Below are positions 49,861-62,230 of a DNA stretch of 64,000 nt, piece by piece. Origin of the DNA: Malus domestica (lineage: Eukaryota > Streptophyta > Magnoliopsida > Rosales > Rosaceae); contig NC_091676.1 in assembly GCF_042453785.1 (NCBI RefSeq), forward strand, positions 21,497,001 to 21,561,000. The letters run 5' to 3'. The position numbers and the translations under genes are program-made. How positions within the stretch are numbered: position 1 is the first letter of the stretch; the number at the start of each line of letters is the position of its first letter. The notes beneath the pieces are model-generated. The model saw only the letters and a list, made by a program, of their open reading frames with translations, did no database searches and had not been told where the DNA came from.

Positions 49861-50354
49861 TGTTTCCTACTCTTCCCCCCGAGTCCCAACACTTCCTCCT
49901 TCCCTCCCTCCCTCCCTCCCTTCTCTCCTCTCCACCCACCCAACCCTAAATTCAATTGATTGTCCAACTCCCACTTCGATGGCCACCATCCCCCTCCTTT
50001 ACCACTAGTTCCCACTGTAATTAATTCTCGCTTTCAATTCTTCTTCTTTACACGAAGACACCCAAATCTTGCAGGTACTCTTTCTCTCCTCCTCGATCTG
50101 TCTCTCTACCTCTATGATTTTTTTTTTCTTCTATTTTTTGTGAATTTGATGGAAGTTCATAATCAAATCTCCCTAAAAAAACAAGTGGATTTGCAGGATG
50201 TCAGGGTCTCCAGGCTAGATGTGGGTAGGGGTCCGATTTGGGAGCTCCCAACGGTACAAATTCCTAGTCGGATTCGGGAAGATCCACGTCGGCGTCGGAT
50301 TTCGAGCGAAGGCTTGGAGGCCTTGATCGGATCCGCAAGAGGAAGGTAGAGATA

Positions 50355-50589
50355 TGTTAAGACCCTTTTCCTATTTCCTTAGTTATTTCCTTTATCTAGT
50401 AGTGGATCAATAGTAAGATAGTGACTCAGCATGTTTACCTAACATTCTTGTCTGTAGTGCGGGTGGGGGCATATTATCCCTGTTACGACTCCCATTTAGG
50501 ATAGGAATGAAAAGCTGTTCTTTTACAATTTCTCTGTCATTTCCGTTTTCTCTGCAAATTCGCCTCTTGGTCCCCTCTGGAACCTATCA
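50355..50589 (+). repeat. 5' LTR of the chromovirus
   Basis: TGTTAAGACC..CCTATCA; primer-binding site at 50592-50605. Confidence 0.93.
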
Positions 50590-50617
50590 TTTGGTATCCA
50601 GAGCCAGGTTGGAGACC

Positions 50618-52238
50618 ATGGGCAAAAGTAAGGCGTCCGTTATGGTGGCAGATGTACCAGAGGACGAATTGGACCATGAGTTTCAACAACACCAGATACT
50701 CACCCAGCTACAGGAGTTTCAGGAATCCATCTCGCTGTTGAATATCCGCTACGACGACCTGCAGTACACCATGGCCGATCTCTCGATCCACCGGGTTCGT
50801 CAGGATCAATTGCAGCAAACGATTTTAGACGAAGTTCGTGCCCTCAAAAACCTTCCCCTACCTAACCCACAAATTCCAATCGGCTCCATTCCCGTTTCGC
50901 TAGGACCCACCCCCTTCTTTGCCTCTACACCCCCATACCACTATCAACATGGTCTTTCTCTCCTTCCCCACCCTTCCTAACAACTCAACCCCCGAGATCT
51001 CACCTCACGGCGGGGACCTCATCCCTTCCCTTCACCCCAACAATCACCACCACCCAGGCTCTGAACCGACCCTCCACCTCCCGCTACCTTCCCTCATCCA
51101 CAACTGGGCCTACCACCTCTTATGTTCCCCCCGACCCGTTTTACACCCATACACCCTAACCCACTTCCCCGACCTTTCCTGGGCACAAACACCTCAAAAT
51201 CGAACTTCCTCGTTTCTTTGGAGACGACCCTTACGGATGGATTGCGATGGCTGAGGAGTTTTTAAACTATCACGAGATAACCGAGCACCGCCGTGTCACA
51301 GTGGCAGGTCTTCATCTTGGAGGCGATGCAGCCCACTGGCTCCATTGGTTCAAGCTACGATTCCCCCTCTCCTCATGGGCCACCTTCACGACCCAGCTGC
51401 TGTAACGATTTGGCCCAACTGACTCCTTGAACATTAATATGGCCTTGTCCCATATCACGCAGACCACCACAGTGGAGGAGTATGTGGGCCAGTTCATTCA
51501 CCTTTCTTGCCGCATTCCGGACTAGACCGAAGCTCAACTACTGGGCAGGTTTTTGGAGGCCTAAAAAATGAGCTGCAAGATGATGTCGTGGCCCAGGGAC
51601 CTTCCTCTTTAGCACGAGCAATTGAACTCGCTCGTATCTACGAGCACAAACAGAGTCGCCGACCAGCGGTCCGTCCCGGACACTATCGTTCCTCCCCTTA
51701 CATTTCTAAACAACCCTTTTCCCCCTCACCCACCCCACCTAACCAACCCACTACATCTCGACCTCCTCCTACAACACTAACCCTTCCCCTGCCAAAACCA
51801 ATCCTACAGCTCACCCAGGCCAAGATGCCCAACCGCCGCGAGCATGGCCTCTGCTTCAACTGTGATGACCAGTATCGACCCGGTCACCGGTGTCGTCAAT
51901 CCCACATCTTACTGTTACTAGCGGATGAGGAAGATCCCGACCCTATTCCAGCGATAGAGATTCCCGCACCACCGCCCCCTCCCGTGGTGGAACATCCGGA
52001 GCATCCCATCGCTTTCAATGCCATATTAGCCACTAAGCGTGCTAGGGGCCGTGCGATGCACTTGGACGGATTCATTTTCCAAACACCGATCCAAGTCTTC
52101 ATTGACTCTGGTGCTGATCAAAGTTTTCTCAACCCGCAAGTGATGACTCGTTTGGGCTTACACGTTGACCCGTCTCGAACTGAGGCAATCATGGTCGCCA
52201 TAGGACGTTGTTTTCGCACCAAATGGGTGGCTCACTAA
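50618..52238 (+). pseudogene. Chromovirus Gag and protease
   Basis: ATG at 50618 (MGKSKASVMV). A gag region continues through frame shifts near 50980 and stops near 51405 and 51525, then SLARAIELARIYEHKQ, zinc knuckle CFNCDDQYRPGHRC (about 51856-51897) and protease VFIDSGADQSFLNP (about 52096-52137). Confidence 0.85.
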
Positions 52239-52324
52239 GTTTCAATGCGCATTCAGGGCTATACATTTACCAGTGACTTTCACATTCTTGCGGTGGCGAG
52301 ATGTGACATGGTATTAGGAATGGA

Positions 52325-53919
52325 TTGGTTGGAAACACTGGGTTTCATCGAATGGAATTTTTGTTAAAAATTATGGAATTCTCAATCCATAGAACCAATT
52401 ACCGATTGGTTGGGTCCTCGAATCCCCCTGTTCTGCACTCTCCTATGCCTACAAGTATTGAGATTGTTCCTGGCAAGCCTCTCCATGCTGTATCCCAGTT
52501 GTCAAGCCTTACTCACCCTTTTCACCAACCTAATCCACCACCGGCCCTATTTCAATCCATCTTTACTAAATATAACAGTCTCTTCCAACCCCCAACATCC
52601 TTGCCCCCTCATCGCGAGATCGATCATAGAATTCCCTTACTCCCAGGTACGGGGCCTATCAATGTTCGACCATATCGTTACGGGCATGCCCAGAAAACCG
52701 AATTGGACCGTCAAGTTGACGAGATGCTCGCCGCAGGCATTATCCGCCCCAGCTCGAGTCCCTTCTCGTCCCCGACCTTATTAGTGGCCAAAATTGACTT
52801 GTCATGGCGTTTTTGTGTGGATTATAGAGAGCTAAATGCCATCACCATCAAAGATTGCTTCCCGGTCCTTATTATTGATGAACTGTTGGCTGAATTGAAA
52901 GGTGTTATGATATTTTCTAAATTTGATCTCCGCTCCGGGTACCACCAAATCTGAATGCATGAGGCGGTCATCCATAAGACGGCGTTTTGCACACATGAAG
53001 GCCATTACCAATTCACAATTATGCCATTTGGCCTAACCAACGCACCAGCCACCTTCCAAGCACTGATAAATTCAATCTTGAAGCCCTTGCTCTGGAAATT
53101 CGTTCTCGTCTTTTTTGATGATATTTTAGTCTTCAATGACTCCCTCGACTGCCGTGTTTCCCACCTCACAGCCGTGTTCGACATTCTCCAGTTACACCAC
53201 TTGCGGTTGAAACCATCCAAATGTACTTTTGGTCAGGACTCGATTGCCTATTTAGGCCATATCATTTCAGCTAGTGGGGTTCAGGTTGACCCATCCAAAA
53301 TTGCAGCTATTGTGGAATGGTCGACGCCTACAAGTCTTAGGGGCCTTCGCGGATTCTTGGGTCTAGCAGGATACTACCACAAATTTGTCCGCCATTTTGG
53401 TCTCATTGCCAAGCCTCTCACAGACTTGCTCAAAAAGACAGTTTCCTTTGGTCCCCGGCAGCCGACACGGCATTCTCGGCCCTTAAACTTGCACTGTCCA
53501 CCACACCAGTGCTGGCTCTCCCAGACTTCACCAAGCCGTTCACTTTCGAGTGTGACGCTTCAAACGTTGGTATAAGAGCAGTGTTGGCACAAGATAACCA
53601 TCCCATCGAGTTCCTCAGTAAGCCCTTGGCCCTCAAACACCAAACCTTGTCAATGTACCATAACGAAATGATGGCTGCAGTGTTTGCTGTACAAAAGTGG
53701 CGCCCATACTTGATTGGTCATCACTTTAAAATTCTCACCGATCACCAAACCCTCAAATATTTCTTGGACCAACGACTTACTACTCCGGCACAACAAAAGT
53801 GGCTGTTGAAACTACTTGGGTACAACTATACCTTGGAATATCGTCCAGGGGCTTCTAATGCAGCTGCTGATGCACTGTCCTGCCGTTCCGACCTTCTATC
53901 TCTAATGGGGATATCATAA
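52325..53919 (+). pseudogene. Chromovirus reverse transcriptase and RNase H
   Basis: RT phrases VDYRELNAITIKDCFP, FSKFDLRSGYHQI (then a TGA at 52952), FTIMPFGLTNAPATFQ and catalytic FFDDILVF (about 53112). A frame change near 53460 leads to RNase H: FTFECDASNVGIRAVL, EMMAAVFAVQKWRPYL, ADALSCRSD. Confidence 0.9.
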
Positions 53920-54846
53920 CCACTATTTGATTGTGTATCCGAGATTCAGAATTCCTATGCGGCCGATCCTTCCACGGCCAAGCTTCTTCAGAACTTACAA
54001 CATAACCCCCACAGTACAGGCTCTTTTAAGCTGCAATGTGACCTGATTTATTACAAGAACGGTATTTTCGTACATTCCACATCTCAGTGGCGTGCCCGCC
54101 TTCTACAGGAATTCCATGCTTCTCATTCTTCCGGACATTCTGGGTTCTTACGGACATACAAACGCATCACTCATAACTTTAATTGGCCCGACATCAAAAA
54201 AGAGGTTAAAAGCTTCGTGGCCGCTTGTGATGTCTGCCAACGAACTCATTATGAAACCATTAAACCACCAAGACTTCTACAGCCACTCTCGGTGCCGACC
54301 CAAGTGTGGACTGATATTGCTATGGACTTTGTCGAAGGTCTTCCCTCGAACCATGGCAAGAATGCTATTTTGGTAGTGGTGGATCGTCTTTCTAAATACG
54401 GTCACTTCATTCCTATCCAGCACCCCTACTCCGCTCCACAGATTGCTGAAGTCTTTATTCAGGAGGTGTTCAGATTGCACGGGATGCCTGCTTCTATTGT
54501 TAGTGATCGCGACCTGATTTTCCTTGGTGAGTTTTGGACAGCCTTCTTCAAACACCAACAGACGGCACTTTGCAAAAGCTCTGCCTATCACCCACAAACG
54601 GATGGCCAGATAGAAGTTCTTAACAAGACATTAGAGCATTATCTTCGCAGCTTTGCCATGGACAAACCCATTACTTGGATTCGATGGCTGTTATGGGCGG
54701 AATGGTGGTATAACACCACCTTTCAGTCAACCATCCAAATGACTCCATTCCAGGCAGTCTACGGCTATCCTCCACCCACTGTGCAGTTCTACCTTCCCGG
54801 CTCATTTGGTGGATGTCACTCTCAGGAACCGAGACATCTTTCTTAA
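53920..54846 (+). pseudogene. Chromovirus integrase
   Basis: HHCC part (HSSGHSGFLRTYKRI; AACDVCQRTH), core (DIAMDFVEGLP; VDRLSKYGHFIPI; SDRDLIFLGEFW; YHPQTDGQIEVLN). The end shifts frame after about 54800. Confidence 0.9.
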
Positions 54847-54849
54847 GCA

Positions 54850-55342
54850 TCTCAAGGAAAACATGCACATGGCACAACATCGCATGAAGCAATAGGCAGA
54901 CAAGCATTGATCGGAAATGACTTTTCAATTGGGGATTGGGTCTTCCTCAAACTCCAACTGTATCGGCAAACTTCTGTGTCCAAAACTCACTGCCCAAAAC
55001 TGGCCCCGCTTTATTACGGACCATTTCAAGTGCTCGCTCGCGTCGGCCAAGTCGCCTACACATTGGACCTTCCTCCTTAGTCCCGCATTCACCCTACTTT
55101 TCATGTGTCACTCCACAAACCCAAGATTGGTGCTCATTCTGTGACTTCAGCAAAACTACCCCCAGTGGTCGCTGATGGCTCCTTTCTATGGTTTCCATAG
55201 CACACCCTGCAACGTGGCATGTTCAAACGACACAACAAGGCCGTCACTCGCTAGTTAATCAAATGGCAAGGTCTACCGGAGCATGACGTAACATGGGAAG
55301 ATGATGACTCCATAGCAACTCGTTTTCCAGATTTTGACGCCT
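54850..55342 (+). pseudogene. Chromovirus integrase tail and chromodomain
   Basis: Frames broken, but LIKWQGLPEHDVTWED then SIATRFPDFDA (55255-55340) is a chromodomain-like end. It places the element among chromoviruses. Confidence 0.75.
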
Positions 55343-55372
55343 GAGGACAGGCTTGTTATATGGGGGGTGCCC

Positions 55373-55606
55373 TGTTAAGACCCTTTTCCCATTTCCTTAG
55401 TTATTTCCTTTATCTAGTAATGGATCAGTAGTAGGATAGTGACTCATCATGTTTACCTAACACTCTTGTCTGTAGTGCGGGTGGGGGCATATTATCCCTG
55501 TTGCGACTCCCATTTGGGATAGGAATGAAAAGCTGTTCTTTTACAATTTCTCTGTCATTTCCTTTTTCTCTGCAAATTCGCCTTTTGGTCCCCCTAGAAC
55601 CTATCA
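55373..55606 (+). repeat. 3' LTR of the chromovirus
   Basis: About 95% like the 5' LTR; preceded by the polypurine tract at about 55360-55372. Confidence 0.93.
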
Positions 55607-55794
55607 AGATATGCGGCCTTGGGCTTGGCATGTTGGAGGATTGGGCTCCGTGAATAACTTATGCAGCGGCGTCTCTTGGCTGAGGTTGGGTTTTAGGGTG
55701 GAGGATGAGGGTTTGGAGCAGAAGGTTGCTGGGGATTTGCAATGGTGAAGACGGAGGTTTGAAATGGGGAAGGGAAAAACCCTTAGTTTTTTTT

Positions 55795-56093
55795 TTCTTT
55801 AAATTTTTATTCTTGTTTTTAAGTTTTAATTATTTTTTAATTATTTTTTAATGTCCAAGTGGGGCCAGCTTGAATTTTTAATTTCCATGTGGATCCCTTA
55901 ATGACACGTGACGTTTAATTCTTATCCACATGAACGTCACATCATCAATTAACGAAAAACTTAATAGTCAGACTAACGGATGTACGAGACTATTCCAAAA
56001 TTAACAATTTAGGTATGACTCTGGGATGAAAAAACTTCATGTACCAAATGTTGAAAATCACGAAACTTGAGAGTAGTAAACTGATATTTACCC
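55795..56093. repeat. MULE right terminal inverted repeat
   Basis: Reverse complement of the left arm with scattered substitutions. Confidence 0.88.
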
Positions 56094-56102
56094 TAAATTT
56101 TA

Positions 56103-56789
56103 ATAAGAGTTTAACTAACGACGTGACCAATAATAGCGTAGGGATTTGCATTTTGATGAGACGTTTATGAAATCTTTTATAAAATGGACCAAATTGTCAC
56201 ATCCCTAAACCATATGGGTGCAAAACGAGATTGTCCCTTTTCCTTTAGGGCTAAGAATTGAACTCTTACCCTAGATATGATGAGAATGAAGTGCTCCCTT
56301 GCTGGACAAAGCCTAAGGCAGCAGCATTCTAGCCCAATTTTTTAGTGGAATCACCTTAATCTCCTACCCTTCTCCAAAACATGGCAATATAAAGATATGA
56401 AAGAGAACCCGGCTCGTACGCCGGGCTCAAGAAGATGGTTGCCCTAGGAGAGGGCTTTGAGCCTCAAATTGAATCATCCAAAAAGCAGTCAAGAAAATGG
56501 CCTGATGCCACTAATAAAGTCTCAAATCGCACAAAACTACTAATGTTGTTCAAGTTATAGAATAGCTTATGGCTTTGAAGGTTTGGCTCGAGTTCAACGT
56601 GAACTCAAGGGTTTAACAACAGCGGACAATGATCAACAAATCCGCAGTTACAACTTTAATCGTTCAACTACTAAGCATACTTTGGACTAATCATGACCCA
56701 GATGAGCATAGGATTTTAGGCTCCACAAGCTTTCAGAAACTAGTTCCCATTTTCACCAAGATATTTACATAGCTAGCCTTCCATTTATT
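56103..56789. other. Spacer downstream of the MORF2-like gene
   Basis: No gene or element recognised. Confidence 0.4.
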
Positions 56790-59213
56790 TCACCGGGCAT
56801 TTTCCCTCCGGCGCACGTAACGGGTTCTATCATTGTACCTTGGTCTGTCCTGAGCTCTTGACGGCTGTGGCTCCACCCTCCTCTGCCTTTCTGGCGACCT
56901 CTGAACAATTTCTCCGTTCACAAACAACTCAGCTGCATTAAAGAAAGTTACAATCATGAGTTACAAGAATAGGTTGCATTTAGAAGTTTGAAAATAATTA
57001 AGAGAGAATGAACAAATTCAGAACAAGCATCCATTTAAAACAGCGGTGAACATGCAACAGTGGCAAACCATTTAGCAGGAGAACAGTATACAATGCAGAT
57101 ATGTACATACTTGTTTCTAAATACAAAGTTTTGCCTTTTTTTAACAAGGAATTCTGTATAATCTGAAAGAAATCAAAATTAACAGCTCCAAAATAACACA
57201 AATTAATGAGAGAAAATGGAACCGCATAGGAATTACAAGTCTGAGATGAATGAACTATCACATGACAAATTCTAACCAAATGTATTGACTCCAATGATTC
57301 CGAAACACCACAATGTTCAAGAAGCAACAGAACAGGATGAAGTGAATCATTATAAGTCCATTAGCATTCAAAGCTAGGCATTGCCAACTGAGGGCTATTA
57401 GCTTTTGCCAAGATGGACTGCAAGTTGCATTGTCAGCAAGGTTGTCTTTTCAATGATAAAGCTCACGAAATGTATCAACTCCAATGATTTTGAAACTCCA
57501 CAACACTCAAGAAGCAACAGAATAGGAAGAAGTGAATCATTATAAGTCCATTAGCATTCAAAGCTAGGCATCGCCAAGATGGACTGGGAGTTAAACGAAA
57601 AGAAATATAAATGTTAACCAAACAAACTTTTAAAAACGATGTCTTTCCAATTTTTGAAAAATTAATGTTAGTCAATAGCCAACATATTGGAGGCTGCAAC
57701 TTCATAAAACACAAACCCAAGGAAAGATGAATAGCATCAAAATTGCACTACACTAAAAAAATCTTATAGTATGTTTCATCTCCACTGATCTGCATTTTTT
57801 TTTTTTTTTGAGAAGACACTGATCTGCATTTCCACATAGTATTAAGTACAGAAGAGTCAAGAGAGACATTTGATATAAGTCCATTAGGATTCAAAGTTAA
57901 ATAATGCCTATAAGGCCTATTTAACTTCTCCAAGATGGACAACGAATCTTGAAAAGAATGCAGGCGAACCGTAACCTATAGTAACCTATACAGAGAAAAA
58001 AGGAAAACAGATAGTCTTCCATCATTCAATTGGATAGTTGAAAAAGTAAAACTACTGCTTAGACCTCAGAACCAACACCATGTCACTTCAAGCAACTTCC
58101 ATGTTGAAATGTGGGTGCATGCGGATTAAAATTAGAACACACGAGATCTGAAATCACAGTTCTTAAACTTTAGATCCTTAAACACTTACCACCATAGTCT
58201 TTGAATTCAGGATCAACATACGAATCCGGAAGAATAAAAAGAACACCGGGCAACCCTGATAACAAGAAAAGAATCATAAACATGAATAAACAGTATGAAT
58301 AATCTACTAATTATACTTAGAAATTATAACATAGCTGCAATTTAACAGCACAAACCTTCAAGCCTATTTGAGGTCTCCTCATCAATCTCACAACCAAAAC
58401 CAAAATACCTCTCGCATGACACATTGTATATCTTCTTCTTTGCTTCTTCCTCACTGCCACACCACACCAAGCAACAAAAGCCCACATCTTAAATATAATT
58501 ATGTAAACGTAAACCCGAAGATACAAACAAAATTCAACCATTGAATTGCAAACATATTTCTATTTGCCATTAAGTATACATATCTATCATCATCACATCA
58601 AGAAGTAGCAAAGAATAAATAAGCGAAAATTCTCATAAAAAAATAAAAATAAAAAAAGAAGTCACTTAGGAAATACACTATAAATAAAATTCACATATAT
58701 CAAAACGTGAATTTTCTTTTTCCAGTTATTTTTCATCATTTTCCCAGCAAACCAAACAAGAAATCAAAGAACCCATTACCTCCCAACAACTTTAGCCAGG
58801 GTCTGAACATAGCAATCGATCATCTGCTGCTTTGTAGCACCCTCCCCACCGGGCTTATCCATGACGATGAGCCAGTGCTCGTAGTCACAGCCAGGAAATA
58901 GCGGTGCCATTTCAGTGGGTGGACGGTCGCTGAAGTTGGAACCTGAGTTAAGGGGCGAGTAAGAACCGCCAGAGCGGTTGACCCGGCAGCGGATCGGAGT
59001 GTATCGGGTGGTGGCGGTAGGGAATCGGACGGCGTGGGAAAGAGGGGCGAGGGATCGACGGCCGAGCATGAGGGATGGGATGGAGAGAGGTTGGGTGAGT
59101 CTGGAAGTGGAGAAGAGGCATTTGGGTATGAGGAGAGAGATTGTGGGGTGGCGAGCGGTTGCGGTGGTGGTGGCGGCGGCCATGGCAATTGCTCGGACTA
59201 GGGTTTGAACCAT
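56790..59213 (-). CDS. MORF2: Multiple organellar RNA editing factor, MORF2-like
   Basis: MORF (RIP) proteins join PPR editing factors in C-to-U editing of organellar transcripts; MORF2 acts in plastids. Exons on the minus strand: 59213-58780, 58453-58356, 58255-58190 and 56932-56790, all GT-AG and in phase, 246 residues. The start at 59213 gives a Ser/Thr/Arg-rich plastid transit peptide. The MORF box spans CDYEHWLIVMDKPGGEGATK, QMIDCYVQTLAKVVGSEEEA, CERYFGFGCEIDEET and GLPGVLFILPDSYVDPE. Ends REPQPSRAQ-like basic tail to RRENAR. A second in-frame ATG lies 30 bases in. No disruption seen. Paralogue MORF9 is the main alternative. Confidence 0.88.
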
Positions 59214-59256
59214 TTTTGGGGGACTGAGGGAGAGTGAGAGTCAGGAAATGAGATGA

Positions 59257-59273
59257 GGGTTTAGGGTTTAGGG
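59257..59273 (-). promoter_or_regulatory. Tandem telo-box in MORF2-like leader
   Basis: CCCTAAACCCTAAACCC on the minus strand, about 45 bp before the start codon. AAACCCTAA motifs are common in promoters of plant ribosomal and organelle-biogenesis genes. Confidence 0.55.
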
Positions 59274-60204
59274 TGGGGGATAAGGTTTAACAGGGGAGTT
59301 TATCTTTTAGATTTTTGTTAGGTCTTTTGGGTTGGGCCACTACAACTGGTATTGGGCTACTTTCTGGGCTTGAAATGTTTTTTTTTTTCCAAAATTAGGC
59401 CCTTTTCTCTATACAAAATGTCATCCAATTATTTCTGTACAGAGTGTGGTCAGATAGTCACGTAATATAATCGTCCATACCAAAAAAAATTCTCAAAATT
59501 CACTTATATATGGTACTTTGTAAACTTAACCTACTTTTTTCTTGGTTAAAAAGAAAATAGAGTTAAATTCACCAGTGAAACCTTTTTTTTTTTTTTAGAA
59601 CCAAAACTAGAGAAACTCAAAGATGGGGACTTATAAATTGTTCCATTAGTGAATATTTTCCAATGATCAAATCATTCCTCCACTCAATAACTCAGAGAAT
59701 TGTTCATGATGTAATCTTGGTATAGATCAATTTTAGAGTGAATAACGACATGTATACTTAACATAAATATAATAAGGAGGGAATGAGAGAACCTAAAGGG
59801 AAGTTAGTCCTAAATACTGGAAACTATAAGTGAACTGATTCCCATTCTTATATTTTAGTAAATGTAAAGAATTTAAGAATTAAAATAATTTTCATTTTCA
59901 TTTCTTGAAAGTAAACATGCCTAAGAGCATTGAAATCTATAAATGACTTTGAGGATTTAAGTAAACTTGGCATCCCAATCTTTTGATTCTCAATCTAAGG
60001 TCATCATCACACATTAACAAATTATGTACTAATTCGTAATTGGAATTGAAGAAACTGAGAAAAACTAGTGAATTAAGAAAAATTGAAATTTACAACCAAT
60101 CGGAATAAGTCATCAACAATATATTAATGGTCAACATTCTTTTCTTTTTTTTGTTTCACACATGAAACTAACTGTATTTTTGCCACTTAGAACACCTAAT
60201 TCTA
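59274..60204. other. Spacer upstream of MORF2-like gene
   Basis: AT-rich; presumably contains the MORF2 promoter. No other gene seen. Confidence 0.4.
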
Positions 60205-60890
60205 TCAAGGACAAAATGTTATCACATAGTCAGGTCCACCAGTACATGTAAAAGTGCTAGTTTTAGCATCATAAGCATAACTATAAGCATGTGGGCACTG
60301 GCTCTTGAAGATCTTTGAATATTCGGTCGGAGGGCACGTCGTAGGACTCCCATAGGCACCTGTGCAACAATATTGCGGCTTATTGAAAGCCAAACATGCA
60401 TTTTTTTTCAAGCAGTCACACTCTCATTTGGTCATTTCACACCCAATTCATTAAGGCAAACATTGTTCACATCCCCTGGGCAGCTCGTCGCACTACATCC
60501 ACCGAACCTTCCCGGTGGAGCTACACCAAGATGCACATTGAATCTGTCAACGAGGCTGACATCGTAGAAATCTTGTCCTCCACCTGGAGCAAGTGTCAAC
60601 TCTATCAATGATGCTAGCAAGATTGCACCAGCATCGTTGCATGAGACCTAGCCAGATGCGTAGTCTGCGGTTTCACAAACAAACTTTCTTGACGCATCTG
60701 TAGAGCAATGAGTTTTGCCTCATAAATGGTCGGACCAAGGTGAAAGGACATCTAACAATGAGGAGGCACCAGATGCTAGCTCAAATCTAGTGGAAGATAA
60801 TTGTGCACCACTCCTGGTTAGGGTTCCTGGCCAAACTGTAAAGGGGCACTTGTTTTGGAATGTGAATTTGGCGGCATTAGCACCTGCGTG
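60205..60890 (-). pseudogene. Thaumatin-like protein (PR-5) pseudogene
   Basis: Minus-strand phrases in order: [72 protein letters not shown] and [17 protein letters not shown], ending DYVITFCP at 60205. These are family hallmarks (DFYDVSLVDGFN; CCTGAY; YSYAYDD). At least four in-frame stops (for example near 60432, 60411 and 60650) kill it. The signal-peptide exon is missing or not seen; GCATGACACGCAG at 60890 could be the old acceptor. Confidence 0.82.
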
Positions 60891-60991
60891 TCATGCAACA
60901 CAAAAGGTAAACAAAAGAATGAACATAAAAATCATCTTATGCAACATCAAACTTGCGTTGTTTCAAATATGAATTTGATCATATTAAAATA

Positions 60992-61205
60992 GAGGTATTC
61001 ATTAATTTACCCCTTGAACTTGTAAGGATGAGCCAATTTCCTCCCTCCACTTTAATTTTAGCCAATTTCCACCCTAAACTCTCCTAGTTAGTCAATTTGT
61101 ACCCTACTGTTAAATTTTTTTAATTTTTCATCCATTATTCCATTATCTTCTTCCTTTTCTCTGAACTTTCTCTTCTTCTTCCTTTTCTCTAAGCCGAGCC
61201 CGTGC
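60992..61205. repeat. Pack-MULE left inverted repeat
   Basis: Pairs with about 61997-62220; includes CTTCTTCCTTTTCTCT on the plus strand. Confidence 0.85.
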
Positions 61206-61536
61206 TAGTTCCACCGGTGCTTCACCAGCACGATTTTCCTGGTAAACACCAAAAGAAACAGCCGGAGGGATCTGAGCTCGTAGATCCGCGTTCACTTCTG
61301 GAGATCCATCCACTCCTCAATTTTTGGCGAAGGTGAGGGAGAAAGAGGGGTCGGACAAGAAGGCAGAGGACGGCGCTGTCGTAAAGGGGAGTGGCAAAGA
61401 GCTTGGCAATGTAAAATGTCTAGTTCTTAGTCGCAACCTCATTTCATAGAAAACTTACCCAAAACGCAGCATTTTGGTAGCTAAAGAGCGTTTAGGTTTT
61501 TGTTCCTCCAACAATCATAAACCCTAATCTCACAGT

Positions 61537-61990
61537 ATGCTTCTCTCTCCTCCCCCTTTCTCTAAAAATGCAGCCTTTATAGCCTCTGCAACTTCGTCTG
61601 CTCCTACTTCGTTACCTCTTTACCTTCATCATCATCGTCGTCTTCCCAAACACTCTAAACCCACATTCCATTTCTCCCCCAAAACCCCACCCATTTCCGC
61701 CATTCCCGACCCACCATAGTCACCAGAACAAGCTCCCACTTTCTATCTCTACCCTATTTCTTTCTCTCTAAACCCTTTTCTTCCTCTGCCCCACCGAACC
61801 AAGATCTAGATCAATCCGAATTAGCTCAGTCTCTCTCTTCTAAGCTCCTACAGGATTCTAGCTCTAACCCCTTCTCTGTAACCCAACGCCTCCAATTAAG
61901 CTTCTCCCACATCACCCTGACAGCTCATGTGGTCCTTAACATACTCAATCTGTCCTCCAAGGCCAACCGTACGGTTTTAGGGTTTAACCA
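61537..61990 (+). pseudogene. Captured PPR protein N-terminal fragment
   Basis: ATG at 61537 gives a Ser/Pro/His-rich organelle-targeting-like leader, ending at a TAG at 61717. In another frame (from about 61772) SELAQSLSSKLLQDSSSNPF, SVTQRLQLSFSHITLTAHVV and NRTVLGFNQWL resemble the N-terminal region of plant mitochondrial PPR proteins. No PPR repeats follow because the inverted repeat begins, so it is truncated. Family match from memory. Confidence 0.5.
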
Positions 61991-61996
61991 GTGGCT

Positions 61997-62220
61997 TAAG
62001 CCCAGCATGGGCTTGGCTTGGAGAAAAGGAAGAAGAAGAAGAGAAAGTTCGGAGAAAAAGAAGAAGATAACGGAAGAATGGGTGAAAAATTAAAAAATTT
62101 AACAATAGGGTGCAAATTGACTAATTATGAAAGTTGAGGGGGGGAATTGGCCAAAATTAAAGTTGAGGGGAGAAATTGGCCAATCCTTACAAGTTCATAA
62201 GATAAATTGATGAATACCTC
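61997..62220. repeat. Pack-MULE right inverted repeat
   Basis: Reverse complement of the left arm, with GGGTGCAAATTGACTAATT matching its partner. Confidence 0.85.
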
Positions 62221-62230
62221 TATTAAAATA

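Larger units (their letters stand above)
50350..55611 (+). mobile_element. Reina-type chromovirus (Ty3/gypsy), nested in the MULE
   Basis: Element 50355-55606 (5.25 kb) with AGATA target duplications (50350-50354, 55607-55611) and LTRs of 235 and 234 bp. TGGTATCCAGAGCC follows the first LTR (initiator-Met-like primer site) and ATGGGGGGTGCCC precedes the second. Gag, protease, RT, RNase H, integrase and a chromodomain-like end are present in order. Short LTRs and total length fit Reina. LTRs differ at roughly 12 sites. Coding frame is broken in several places. Confidence 0.93.
49552..56102. mobile_element. Mutator-like element (MULE) with a nested chromovirus
   Basis: Element 49561-56093, flanked by the 9-bp duplication TAAATTTTA (49552-49560, 56094-56102). 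Long inverted repeats of about 300 bp: the left starts GTGTAAATATAAGTTTACTA, the complement of the right end GGGTAAATATCAGTTTACTA. The right arm spans about 55795-56093. Without the nested gypsy it is about 1.3 kb and has no transposase. Internal DNA (50150-50345) has GGATGTCAGGGTCTCC-like coding-looking sequence that I do not recognise; gene capture is possible. Confidence 0.85.
60982..62230. mobile_element. Pack-MULE carrying a PPR-like gene fragment
   Basis: Element 60992-62220 with 10-bp duplication TATTAAAATA (60982-60991, 62221-62230). Inverted repeats of about 220 bp start GAGGTATTCAT and run through CTTGTAAGGAT and GCCAATTT. No transposase. The interior (61206-61996) has coding-looking DNA, so it is best read as a Mutator-like element that captured gene pieces. 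Confidence 0.85.
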
